A stretch of DNA of 64,000 nucleotides from Arthrobacter sp. Leaf137 (GTDB lineage Bacteria; Actinomycetota; Actinomycetes; Actinomycetales; Micrococcaceae): assembly GCF_001423525.1 (NCBI RefSeq), contig NZ_LMOI01000020.1, positions 156,691 through 220,690 on the forward strand, written 5' to 3'. Position numbers and translations under genes: made by a program. Below are positions 44,522 to 52,554 of this stretch, piece by piece. Below the pieces are notes generated by a model. The model was given only the letters and a program-made list of their open reading frames with translations. It did no database searches and was not told the DNA's origin. The first letter of the stretch is position 1. Each line of letters starts with the position of its first letter.

Positions 44522-45448
44522 GTGGAGTACCTGCACCGCAGAATCACCGGCTGGTTTGCCGAAACCGCCCGCGACCTGCCCTGGCGGGACCCAGGCTGCG
44601 GCGCTTGGGGCGTGCTGGTCAGCGAGATCATGCTGCAGCAGACCCCGGTGGTGCGGGTGCTCCCCGTCTGGGAGGAATGGCTGAAACGCTGGCCCACCCC
44701 CGCAGGCCTGGCCGCCGAACCAGCCGGCGAGGCAGTCCGGAACTGGGGCAGGCTGGGATATCCGCGGCGGGCCCTCCGGCTGCATGCCGCGGCAACGGCC
44801 ATCGTTGTAAACCACAACGGCAGGGTGCCGGACACGTATACAGAGCTGCTGGCACTGCCCGGCGTGGGCAGCTACACGGCAGCAGCTGTGGCCGCCTTCG
44901 CGTACGGCCGGAGGGAAACCGTCGTCGACACCAATATCCGCCGGGTACACGCCCGGCTGGTGGCCGGCGCCGCGCTTCCCGCGCCTGCCCTGACCGCTGC
45001 GGAGATGCGCCTTGCCGCCTCGCTGTTGCCGGACGACGCCGCCCCCTCCGTGCGCTGGAACGCTGCGGTCATGGAGCTGGGAGCGCTGGTCTGCACCGCG
45101 CGTGCGCCCAAATGCGCCGACTGCCCCGTAAAGAATTCCTGTGCGTGGCGCGCTGCCGGTGAGCCGCCGCCGTCGTACGTCCCCAAGGGCCAGGCCTGGC
45201 ACGGCACCGACCGGCAGGTCCGCGGAGCCGTGATGGCCGTCCTGCGGCTGGCTGATGCCCCGGTGCCCGCGGAGATGTTCCTGCAGCCGCCGGCGGACCT
45301 GGGCTTTGCCCCGGAGGGGATCGGTGTCCCGCTCGCGGCGCTGCACCGGCTCAATTCCGCGCCGGAGCAACTGGAGCGTGCCATGTCCGGGCTGCTCGCG
45401 GACGGCCTGGCGGAGATCCACGACGGCGGCTACCGGCTTCCCGCGTAA
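44522..45448 (+). CDS. mutY: A/G-specific adenine glycosylase
   Basis: 308 residues. It removes adenine opposite 8-oxoguanine. It has EIMLQQTPVVRVLPVWEEWL, the helix-hairpin-helix LLALPGVGSYTAAAV with catalytic Asp in VVDTNIRRVHAR, and the 4Fe-4S cluster as C-x6-C-x2-C-x5-C (CTARAPKCADCPVKNSC). It is shorter than E. coli MutY because the C-terminal NUDIX-like domain is reduced, as in many actinobacteria. GTG start. Confidence 0.95.
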   Translation: MEYLHRRITGWFAETARDLPWRDPGCGAWGVLVSEIMLQQTPVVRVLPVWEEWLKRWPTPAGLAAEPAGEAVRNWGRLGYPRRALRLHAAATAIVVNHNGRVPDTYTELLALPGVGSYTAAAVAAFAYGRRETVVDTNIRRVHARLVAGAALPAPALTAAEMRLAASLLPDDAAPSVRWNAAVMELGALVCTARAPKCADCPVKNSCAWRAAGEPPPSYVPKGQAWHGTDRQVRGAVMAVLRLADAPVPAEMFLQPPADLGFAPEGIGVPLAALHRLNSAPEQLERAMSGLLADGLAEIHDGGYRLPA

Positions 45449-45497
45449 GTGCCGCCGCCGGGGTGGCATACTTTTGGTGACTGGAACCGGGGGAACC

Positions 45498-45929
45498 TTG
45501 AGAATCATTCTTTACATCGTCTGGGCGCTGTTCGTTGTGGCCGCTGCCTTCGCCATGGTCCATGCCATCCGCAAGACCAGGCGCCAGGAGCAGCTGATGG
45601 CCAGCTGGCCAAAGGTGCAGGCCACCGTCACCGGCAGTGTGGCCGGCTGGACGAGCGGCGGCGGAGGCTCCAGCCGCAGCCGCCGCTTCTTTCCCACCTA
45701 CCAGTTCACGGACCCGCGCGGCACCCTGTTCATGGGCAAGTCCGAAATCTCCACGGCGGCAGCGCCGGCCGCCGGGTCCCTGATCGAGGTTGCCTACAAT
45801 CCGGCCGACCCCAACGAATCACTTCAGGTTTCCTCCGCGCCCCGGACCACCCTGGGCTGCCTGGTGCCTTTCTTTGCCGTGTTCGCCGTCGCCCTGTTCT
45901 GGTTCATCAGCGTCTTCCCGCTGGGCTGA
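45498..45929 (+). CDS. DUF3592-type membrane protein
   Basis: 143 residues: N-terminal helix (IILYIVWALFVVAAAFAMVHAI), an extracytoplasmic DUF3592-like segment (FPTYQFTDPRGTLFMGKSE, IEVAYNPADPNESL) and a C-terminal helix (LVPFFAVFAVALFWFISVFPLG). A TTG start after GGGGGAA is chosen; GTG at 45477 is the alternative. About 50 bp after mutY. Function unknown. Confidence 0.75.
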   Translation: MRIILYIVWALFVVAAAFAMVHAIRKTRRQEQLMASWPKVQATVTGSVAGWTSGGGGSSRSRRFFPTYQFTDPRGTLFMGKSEISTAAAPAAGSLIEVAYNPADPNESLQVSSAPRTTLGCLVPFFAVFAVALFWFISVFPLG

Positions 45930-46034
45930 CCACAGGTTTCCTTTCGGCCGTCAGAACGTCCCCGGCCATAACAATGCCGGCGTCACTTCCCCGGCAGAGG
46001 TGCCTTGCGCGCCCGGCGGTCCTACGCTGAAAAC

Positions 46035-46526
46035 ATGCGTACACGGGGGCTGCTCTTGGCGCTGCTGACGACGGCGGCACTCACCACAGGCTGCGGGCCC
46101 GGGGCGATTGCCTGCCCGGCCATCGCGCAGGCCACTGCTGTGTCCGTGACCATCGCGGCCGATTACGCGCCCCTGGTCGGCACGCTCCACGTGAAGGCGT
46201 GCCAGGACGGCACCTGCAAGGAGGGGCCCGTTGAACTGGCCCCCGGCAGTGCCAGCATTGACCAGGGCTGCACGCCGGACGGCGTCTGCTCCGCAACGGC
46301 CTCGCCGGACGGGACCAAGGTGGGGATGCTGATGCTGGATACGCTCACCGAATCGGCCATGACCGTCACAGCCTCCGGGACCGGCGCGGACGGCTCAGCC
46401 CTGCCGGTCCGCACCCTCGAGTTCCGGCCCCGGGCGGACTATCCGTTTGGCGAACAGTGCGGCAGGTTCATCTCCGCGTCCGTGACCCTGGATGCGGCCG
46501 GCCTCAGCGAAGCACGGGGCTCATAG
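46035..46526 (+). CDS. Putative lipoprotein
   Basis: 163 residues with a lipoprotein signal (GLLLALLTTAALTTGCGPG). The mature part has several cysteines (ACPAIAQ, KACQDGTCKEG, QGCTPDGVCSA), probably disulfide-bonded. No enzyme motif. The ATG giving MRTRGLLLA is taken because it places the signal peptide at the N-terminus; no strong ribosome site is seen. Confidence 0.7.
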   Translation: MRTRGLLLALLTTAALTTGCGPGAIACPAIAQATAVSVTIAADYAPLVGTLHVKACQDGTCKEGPVELAPGSASIDQGCTPDGVCSATASPDGTKVGMLMLDTLTESAMTVTASGTGADGSALPVRTLEFRPRADYPFGEQCGRFISASVTLDAAGLSEARGS

Positions 46527-46581
46527 TGCCGGCTGGCAACAGTGCAGAGGCCGGAAACAGTGCGGTCAATAAGAGCGCAGG

Positions 46582-46749
46582 CTAGAACAGAACGGGCTGG
46601 CTGAACTGCCCGTCTGCCGGCTGGCCAAGGTCGCCCACATACTGGGGACGCCATTCGAACCCGAGGTCCGCCAGAAGCTCTTCCACCGTGGTCTGCCCGT
46701 CCAGCACTTCGATTGCCGGGGAGTTGTCTTCGGGGTGGAGCTGTTCCAT
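46582..46749 (-). CDS. Small acidic hypothetical protein
   Basis: 55 residues from MEQLHPEDNSPAIEVLDG to QFSQPVLF. Acidic, no membrane segment. It begins about 90 bp after the dhaM stop on the same strand. A longer in-frame reading (to 46875) would overlap dhaM and has no better start. Function unknown; it could be a short tail gene of the dha operon. Confidence 0.45.
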   Translation of the reverse strand: MEQLHPEDNSPAIEVLDGQTTVEELLADLGFEWRPQYVGDLGQPADGQFSQPVLF

Positions 46750-46837
46750 GGCATCGAGCTTATTGGCAGGATCAGGCGCGGAGCTGCGGACACACCGGGC
46801 TGCGCCGATTGTGGCCAGCTGCACGCCGGTTGCCGGC

Positions 46838-47530
46838 TCAGGGCTCGCCGAAACCAGCCTGGACCAGGCCGCCAACGTAGTTCACGGCCCGTTCCGCATC
46901 AGCGCCCCAGGCCTCCACGTGCAGCACCGATCCCTTACCGGCGGCCAGCGTCATCAGCGCCGTCATGGATGCCCCGTCCGCCCCGTTCACCGTGACGTCC
47001 GCCGCCAGCGCGGACAGGCCACCGGCGATCTTGGCGGCGGGCCGGGCATGCATGCCCGCCTGGTTGATGATCTCAAAGTCACCCGTGAAATCCGGGCCCT
47101 GCCCCGTGACCGATCCTTCCTCCACCACCTGCCGCCCGGCGTCGCCGCCGTGCGCGGGTCCCCGTACCGCCTCGGCGGCGCGCTTGACGGCTTCAACGTC
47201 GGCGCCGCCCTGGGCAGCGACGGACGCCGCCACCAGCCCTTCCACCAAGGGGGCATCGGCCAGCAGGAACTTCTCCGGATCATCGACGAACTCCAGCGCG
47301 GACTCCGCGGTCATCACCGCGGAACCCAAATCTGCGAGGATCACCGCGCCATCACCGCCGGCGGCCTTGTCCAGGGCGGCCATGACCTTCTCCAGGCTGG
47401 TGCCGATCCTGCCGTCCCCGGTGCCGCCGGCTGCCAGGATCACCACGTTGGGCGCCATCTGGGCGGCAAGTTCCACGGCGCCGTCGGCAATCTTTTCGCT
47501 ATGGGACACCACCACAATGCTGACCGTCAC
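46838..47530 (-). CDS. dhaM: PTS-dependent dihydroxyacetone kinase, phosphoryl donor subunit with HPr domain
   Basis: 230 residues. The N-terminal EIIA-Man-like domain has the phosphorylated His in VVSHSEKIADG (His10). The C-terminal ~85 residues are an HPr domain with its active His in NQAGMHARPAAK. It passes phosphate from the PTS to DhaL-bound ADP. The DhaM–HPr fusion is shorter than the E. coli three-domain form. It overlaps dhaL by 4 bp. Confidence 0.93.
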   Translation of the reverse strand: MTVSIVVVSHSEKIADGAVELAAQMAPNVVILAAGGTGDGRIGTSLEKVMAALDKAAGGDGAVILADLGSAVMTAESALEFVDDPEKFLLADAPLVEGLVAASVAAQGGADVEAVKRAAEAVRGPAHGGDAGRQVVEEGSVTGQGPDFTGDFEIINQAGMHARPAAKIAGGLSALAADVTVNGADGASMTALMTLAAGKGSVLHVEAWGADAERAVNYVGGLVQAGFGEP

Positions 47531-48159
47531 GCGGCAGCCCCCACGGCGGCCCGCAGGATCAGCGCACTGGATGCGGCGCCGGGGTCGCGGTGCCCGGCGC
47601 TGCGTTCGCCGAGGTAGCTCGCCCGGCCTTTCCGTGCCACGAGCGGGTCGGTGGCCACCGCCCCGGCCTCGGCAGCCTCTGCGGCGGCCACCAGGACCGC
47701 CAGGACATCGGCACTGCCGCCGTCGGCAGCGGCCCGGGCAGCGTCAACTGCCGGGGTCCAGGCATCCACCATGGTCTTGTCCCCGGGTTCGGCCTTGCCG
47801 CGGGCCACTATGCCGTCGCGGGCGGCAGCCAGCGCCTCTGCCCAGGCCCCGGGATCGATCTCGGCAGAGTCGCCGAGGGAGGTGGCCGCTCGGAGGAAGG
47901 CTGTGCCGTAGAGGGGGCCAGCGGCGCCGCCCACTTTGGACATCAGCGTCATGGCCGTGAGCTTCAAGGCTGCTCCGGGCGTCTCCGGCGTCCCCTCGCC
48001 CAGCTTGGCCACCACCGCCTGGAACCCGCGGTCCATGTTCTCGCCATGATCGGAATCCCCAATGGCCCGGTCCAGCTCGATCAGTTCCACGCGGTGTTCA
48101 GCCATGGCCTCGGCGCACAGGTTCAGCCACTTCACCGCCCATGCGGCATCCAGCACCAT
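47527..48159 (-). CDS. dhaL: Dihydroxyacetone kinase, ADP-binding subunit
   Basis: 210 residues, all-helical DhaL. The Mg/ADP-binding acidic motif LIELDRAIGDSDHGENMDRG lies at ~residues 25–44, with LMSKVGGAAGPLYGTAFLRA further on. ADP acts as a coenzyme, rephosphorylated by DhaM. It begins two bases after the dhaK stop. Confidence 0.95.
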   Translation of the reverse strand: MVLDAAWAVKWLNLCAEAMAEHRVELIELDRAIGDSDHGENMDRGFQAVVAKLGEGTPETPGAALKLTAMTLMSKVGGAAGPLYGTAFLRAATSLGDSAEIDPGAWAEALAAARDGIVARGKAEPGDKTMVDAWTPAVDAARAAADGGSADVLAVLVAAAEAAEAGAVATDPLVARKGRASYLGERSAGHRDPGAASSALILRAAVGAAA

Positions 48160-48161
48160 GG

Positions 48162-49163
48162 TCAGGCGCCCCAGCGGAGGGCGGCGGTGTGGACGGGCGC
48201 ATCCCACAGTTCGGTCAGCTCGTCGTCGAGCCGGAGCACGGAAATGGAGCAGCCCTGCATCTCGAGTGCAGTGATGTAGTTGCCCACCAGGGACCGCTCA
48301 ACGGTGGCGCCCTTGTCCTTGAGGACCTGGACGGCGCGGCGGTACACAATGTAGAGCTCACTCTGCGGCGTCCCGCCCATCCCGTTGACGAACAGGAGCA
48401 CCTTGTCCCCGGAGCCAATGTCCAGGTCCGCCAGGACGGGCTCCAGCAACCGGTCCGTGATGCCGTCCGCGTTTTCGAGCGGAATGCGGTGCCGGCCGGG
48501 CTCGCCGTGGATCCCGATGCCGATTTCGATTTCATCGTCCGCGAGGTCAAAGCTCGACTGGCCCGCATGCGGCACGGTGCAGGCGGACAGTGCCACGCCC
48601 ATGGTCCGGACGTTGGCGTTCACCCGTTCACCGATGGAGGCCACGCCGTCGAGGTCATCACCGCGCTCCGCGGCCGCACCGGCGATCTTCTCCACCAGCA
48701 CGGTGCCGCCCACACCCCGCCGGCCCGCCGTGTACAGGGAGTCCTCCACGGCGACGTCGTCGTTGACCAGGACGGTGCGGACGCTGACGCCCTCGGCTTC
48801 TGCAAGTTCGGCCGCGGTCTCGAAATTAAGGACGTCGCCGGTGTAGTTCTTGACGATATGGACCACGCCGGCGCCTGAGTTGACGGCGAGGGTGGCCGGA
48901 AGGATCTGGTCCGGCGTAGGCGAGGTGAACACCGCCCCCGGCACGGCGGCGTCGAGCATTCCCTTGCCCACGTAACCGGCGTGCAGCGGTTCGTGCCCGC
49001 TGCCCCCGCCCGAAACCAGGCCTACCTTGCCGCTCACTGGCGCGTCCTTGCGCGTGATGTACATGGGATCTTCGGTGACGGTGACGAGGTCAGCGTGGGC
49101 AAGGCCGAAGCCCTGCACCGATTCCGCTACGACGGACTTGGGATCGTTGATGAGTTTCTTCAT
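48162..49163 (-). CDS. dhaK: Dihydroxyacetone kinase, substrate-binding subunit
   Basis: 333 residues. It binds dihydroxyacetone covalently through the His in [12 protein letters not shown] (~residue 215). Other signatures: [20 protein letters not shown] and [16 protein letters not shown]. The ATG giving [12 protein letters not shown] matches the family start; upstream in-frame codons pass through the terminator of the previous gene. First gene of dhaKLM. No dhaR-type regulator is seen nearby. Confidence 0.96.
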   Translation of the reverse strand: MKKLINDPKSVVAESVQGFGLAHADLVTVTEDPMYITRKDAPVSGKVGLVSGGGSGHEPLHAGYVGKGMLDAAVPGAVFTSPTPDQILPATLAVNSGAGVVHIVKNYTGDVLNFETAAELAEAEGVSVRTVLVNDDVAVEDSLYTAGRRGVGGTVLVEKIAGAAAERGDDLDGVASIGERVNANVRTMGVALSACTVPHAGQSSFDLADDEIEIGIGIHGEPGRHRIPLENADGITDRLLEPVLADLDIGSGDKVLLFVNGMGGTPQSELYIVYRRAVQVLKDKGATVERSLVGNYITALEMQGCSISVLRLDDELTELWDAPVHTAALRWGA

Positions 49164-49273
49164 GGCGGTGCTCCTGGCTGTGCTTGTGCTTGCTGCGCAC
49201 ATGGAGATTGACAATCCCGACCCTACTACCGGCCGCATGGGCCGCGGTAGGGTCCCATCCGCCGCAGACGCAG

Positions 49274-49305
49274 AAAAGGGACAGCCCCCAATGACTGTCC
49301 CTTTT
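49274..49305 (-). terminator. Terminator between the GNAT gene and dhaK
   Basis: AAAAGGGACAG and CTGTCCCTTTT form an 11-bp stem with a 10-base loop, ending in T's on the minus strand. It is symmetrical and could act both ways. It isolates dhaKLM from the upstream gene. Confidence 0.8.
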
Positions 49306-49438
49306 CGTGGGCCCCCAAACCCGGCCGCCAACAGTTTATCCATCAATTCGAGTAAAAGGAAGTGCAGGTCAGGATGAAGTGAAATGTTTTTCGCTTCGTG
49401 CGGGCTGCTCTTTGGGCGGGAGGGAACCGGAGGCCCTG

Positions 49439-49948
49439 CTAGAGGAAGCGGATCATCCGGGTATTGCCCAGGGTGTTCGGCTTCACGCGGGCCAGGTCAA
49501 GGAACTCCGCCACGCCTTCGTCATGGGAGCGCAGCAGCTCCGAGTAGACCACCGGATCCACGGCAGACTGGTCAGCCATGACCTCAAACCCGTGGCGCTT
49601 GAAGAAGTCCACCTCGAACGTGAGGCAGAAAACCCGTGCCACCCCAAGCGCGCGGGCCTCCTCCAGCAGCCGTTCCACCAGGACGTGGCCCACACCTTTA
49701 CCGCGCCAGTCCCCTGACGCTGCGAGCGTGCGGACTTCGGCCAGGTCCTCCCACATGACGTGGAGTGCCCCGCAGCCGATCACCTCGCCGTCGTCGGACT
49801 CGGCGATCTTGAATTCCTGGAGGCTTTCGTAATACGCCACCGTCTCCTTCGCCATCAGGATGCGCTCCTCGGCCAGCGGCGCCACCAGTTTCTTGATGGC
49901 GGAAACGTCACTGGTGCGGGCAGGGCGGATGTGGAAGGAGTCAGTCAC
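49439..49948 (-). CDS. GNAT acetyltransferase, N-acetylglutamate synthase-like
   Basis: 169 residues, GNAT fold. Acetyl-CoA pyrophosphate loop in [17 protein letters not shown]; other segments [18 protein letters not shown] and [15 protein letters not shown]. This pattern resembles the short ArgA-like N-acetylglutamate synthases of mycobacteria, the first step of arginine synthesis. Assignment rests on the overall pattern; other arg genes are not in the window. Confidence 0.82.
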   Translation of the reverse strand: MTDSFHIRPARTSDVSAIKKLVAPLAEERILMAKETVAYYESLQEFKIAESDDGEVIGCGALHVMWEDLAEVRTLAASGDWRGKGVGHVLVERLLEEARALGVARVFCLTFEVDFFKRHGFEVMADQSAVDPVVYSELLRSHDEGVAEFLDLARVKPNTLGNTRMIRFL

Positions 49949-49986
49949 AGGTTCAATCCTACGAGGCGAAGGGCTTTCGGCTCGGT

Positions 49987-50053
49987 GGCTGCGGCATTTA
50001 CCGCGTGCTCGCTCGTTCCTCGCTTAGACGCACGCTACGTAAATGCCCCAGCC
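49987..50053. repeat. Palindromic element 1 with shared loop core
   Basis: 15-base arms (49987–50001 and 50039–50053, one mismatch) enclose a second stem GCGTG/CACGC. The loop carries GCTCGTTCCTCGCTT (50011–50025). The same 15-mer occurs inverted in another palindrome at the other end of the S9 peptidase gene. REP-like element, apparently non-coding. Confidence 0.55.
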
Positions 50054-50108
50054 CCCGTCGCATTGTATTCATCTCCTCGGGCGATGCCCTGTGCCTGTAA
50101 TGCTGAAG

Positions 50109-52250
50109 TTAGAGCCCGAGTTCTTCCGGCAGGTCCAGATCCTGGCCCAGGACGTTCTTCGCGAGGAACCACTGCACTACCCGGTGCCAGACCTTGGCGT
50201 GCTGCGGCTGCAGGATCCAGTGGTTCTCATCCGGGAAGTACAGGAACCGGTGGGCGGTCTGGCCGTCCTGGTCCGCCGCGAGCTTTGACTTGGACAGCAG
50301 CTCATACCAGAGCCGCAGCCCCTCCCCGATGGGGACCCGGTAGTCCTTGTCCCCGTGGATCACCAGCATGGGCGAACTGATCTTCTCGACGTGCAGGTGC
50401 GGCGAGTTCTCCAGCGCCATTTCCTCGGTCATTTCCTTCAGCCAGTACTGCGAGGCATCCGTGGTGGGACCAAACTGGTCCAGCGCCCACAGGCTCGCGT
50501 GGGTGACCACCGCTTTGAACCGGTCCGTGTTTCCTGCAACCCAGTTGGCCATGTAACCGCCGAACGATCCGCCCATGGCGGCAGTCCGCGTCTGATCGAT
50601 GTCCGGCCTATCCACTGCGGCGTCCGTGACAGCCATCAGGTCCGTGAAAGGCGCCTTGCCCCACGCGCCCCAGCCACGCTGGATATACGCCTGGCCGTAG
50701 CCGGTAGACAGTGCCGGGTCCGGCAGCAGCACCGCGTATCCCTTGGCAGTCAGGAGCCAGGGGTTCCACCGCCATGTCCAGGCGTTCCACGAACCCAGGG
50801 GTCCGCCATGGATCCACAGCAGCAGCGGCGCCGGGTCGTCCGCCGACGCACCCTCAGGCAATGCCAGGTAGGCGGGGACCCGCGAACCATCCGGCGCAGT
50901 GGCGGCGATCCGCTCCAACCTGCCCGGGTAGGACGGCCGTTCGGCCGGCGCCGGCAGCCGCGTGGTCTCCCCCGTCGCAAGGTCGATCCGCACGGCTTCG
51001 GCGGGAAATTCGTAGGAGCTCCGCAGGGCATAGGCGTACCGGCCTTCGGGAGAAACAACGACGTCGGAGTAGGCCGCGGCGTCCTGGGTCACCCGGGCGA
51101 CGCCCACTTCCGCCGCAGCAGCCGGGACGCTGATCCGGAAAACCGGCGACGCGCCGTCGTCGTCCGCCGTGGCCAGGACCGCGGAACCGTCCGGCAGCCA
51201 GGCGGCAGGCTTGGGCCAGCGGTCCCAATCGTGGGCGAGCGGCTGCAGGCCTGCCCCGTCCGCAGCGGATTCGGCGGCATTGTCAGCACCGCCGGAAACG
51301 TCGAGCAGGTGCAGCTTTATTTCAGGGGCCCGCTGCGGGGTGGAATCGCTCTCGCTGACCACCACCAGGGTCCGGCCGTCCGGGCTGACCGGTCCCGGGA
51401 AGTAGCTCATGCCTTCGCTGTCGAGCAGCACCTTCAGGCTGCCGGAGGCGACATCCACCGCCACCAGCACCGAGCGGCTGTCCGCCTTGGCCAACGGCTT
51501 GGTGTAACTGGTGTAGACCGTCCTGCCGTCGGGGCTGACCACCGCGTCAGCCTCCCGGAGGCGCGGCCCGGCCTCCGGCGTCAGGTTGCGGAGTGCCAGC
51601 GGCGCCGTGGCGTCCACGGTTCCGGGCTTGCCCCCGGCCTGGTCCTCCCCCGGTTCCACAGCGAAGATCCGTGGCTGGCCGGGCCCCAAGTCGGCATCCC
51701 AGTAACGCACCGGGTACTCGCTGTGCAGGATGGCTGACACTTTCTTGTCCTTGCGGGACTTGCGGCGCTCAGCGTCGTCTTCCTCATCGGCGGAGCCGGC
51801 CAGCACCTCGGCGGCCACGAAGGTTGCGTCCGCGTTCTGCGCCGTCATCACCCGGCTGACGCCGCCCGGCCTGCTGAGCACCACACGCGCCTCGCCGCCA
51901 TCGGCCGGAAGGAGCCACAGTGCGTTGACGGGTTCTTCCTCGGGGCTCTCCGGATCGGGGCGTGCAGACGTGAAATAGACGTCCCCGTTGGCTGCGAAGG
52001 CTGCTCCCGCCTCACCCTTCGCGCTGCGGGTGATGCGCCGGGCATGCTTCTGGCCTGTCGGGTCCAGTTCCCACAGCGCTGTGGCAAACTCGGTGCCCTT
52101 GCCGTTGAGGGTGCTGACCGTGGTGACCAGACGGGTTCCGTCGGGGCTCAGGGCCAGGCCGCCAACGCGGGGGATGGACAGGAAGTGGTCAAGGTCGTGG
52201 AAGGGGGTCAGTGGTTGCTCGTCCGGGATCGCCGGATTCTGATTAGCCAT
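50109..52250 (-). CDS. S9 family (prolyl oligopeptidase-type) peptidase
   Basis: 713 residues. An N-terminal seven-bladed beta-propeller of ~430 residues (repeated S/P-DGR-type turns) is followed by the alpha/beta hydrolase domain. The triad is Ser in MGGSFGGYMAN, Asp in IHGDKDYRVP and His in PDENHWIL. The oxyanion-type segment LLLWIHGGPLGSWN is present. No signal peptide, so it is a cytosolic acylaminoacyl- or dipeptidyl-peptidase-like enzyme. Confidence 0.94.
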   Translation of the reverse strand: MANQNPAIPDEQPLTPFHDLDHFLSIPRVGGLALSPDGTRLVTTVSTLNGKGTEFATALWELDPTGQKHARRITRSAKGEAGAAFAANGDVYFTSARPDPESPEEEPVNALWLLPADGGEARVVLSRPGGVSRVMTAQNADATFVAAEVLAGSADEEDDAERRKSRKDKKVSAILHSEYPVRYWDADLGPGQPRIFAVEPGEDQAGGKPGTVDATAPLALRNLTPEAGPRLREADAVVSPDGRTVYTSYTKPLAKADSRSVLVAVDVASGSLKVLLDSEGMSYFPGPVSPDGRTLVVVSESDSTPQRAPEIKLHLLDVSGGADNAAESAADGAGLQPLAHDWDRWPKPAAWLPDGSAVLATADDDGASPVFRISVPAAAAEVGVARVTQDAAAYSDVVVSPEGRYAYALRSSYEFPAEAVRIDLATGETTRLPAPAERPSYPGRLERIAATAPDGSRVPAYLALPEGASADDPAPLLLWIHGGPLGSWNAWTWRWNPWLLTAKGYAVLLPDPALSTGYGQAYIQRGWGAWGKAPFTDLMAVTDAAVDRPDIDQTRTAAMGGSFGGYMANWVAGNTDRFKAVVTHASLWALDQFGPTTDASQYWLKEMTEEMALENSPHLHVEKISSPMLVIHGDKDYRVPIGEGLRLWYELLSKSKLAADQDGQTAHRFLYFPDENHWILQPQHAKVWHRVVQWFLAKNVLGQDLDLPEELGL

Positions 52251-52384
52251 GCTTCCGATTCAACACGGTTTGTGCCGCCCGTCACAAACCTGCTGAAGCC
52301 GACACGCTGATGCGTTTGATCCGTCAGGGCCGGGGCGCGCCGCCACCGGCGCCTGCGCTTCGCTCAACGCCCACCAATGCACGA

Positions 52385-52466
52385 GGTGGCGGGCATCAGG
52401 GATTTATATGGGCGTCGTCAAAGCGAGGAACGAGCAGGCGCCGGGAAATCTCTGATGGCCGCCACC
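52385..52466. repeat. Palindromic element 2 with shared loop core
   Basis: 21-base arms (52385–52405 and 52446–52466) pair with two mismatches. The loop carries AAGCGAGGAACGAGC (52421–52435), the exact reverse complement of the 15-mer in element 1. The arms of the two elements are unrelated in sequence but each is palindromic. Confidence 0.55.
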
Positions 52467-52492
52467 GGACTCAGCCACTGGAAGGAAGGAAA

Positions 52493-52537
52493 AGCGAAAG
52501 CCCCGCCGCTCCTTCGCGGAGTGGCGGGGCTTTCGCT
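52493..52537 (-). terminator. clpC terminator
   Basis: 15-bp perfect stem AGCGAAAGCCCCGCC/GGCGGGGCTTTCGCT with an inner CTCC/GGAG extension and TTCGC loop. On the minus strand it is followed by TTTTCCTTCC. About 20 bp after the clpC stop. Confidence 0.85.
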
Positions 52538-52554
52538 GGTGTACTTCTGACCGG

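Larger units (their letters stand above)
52251..52554. other. Intergenic region between S9 peptidase and clpC
   Basis: No gene is supported. It contains the peptidase promoter side, a palindromic element and the clpC terminator, listed separately. Confidence 0.7.
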
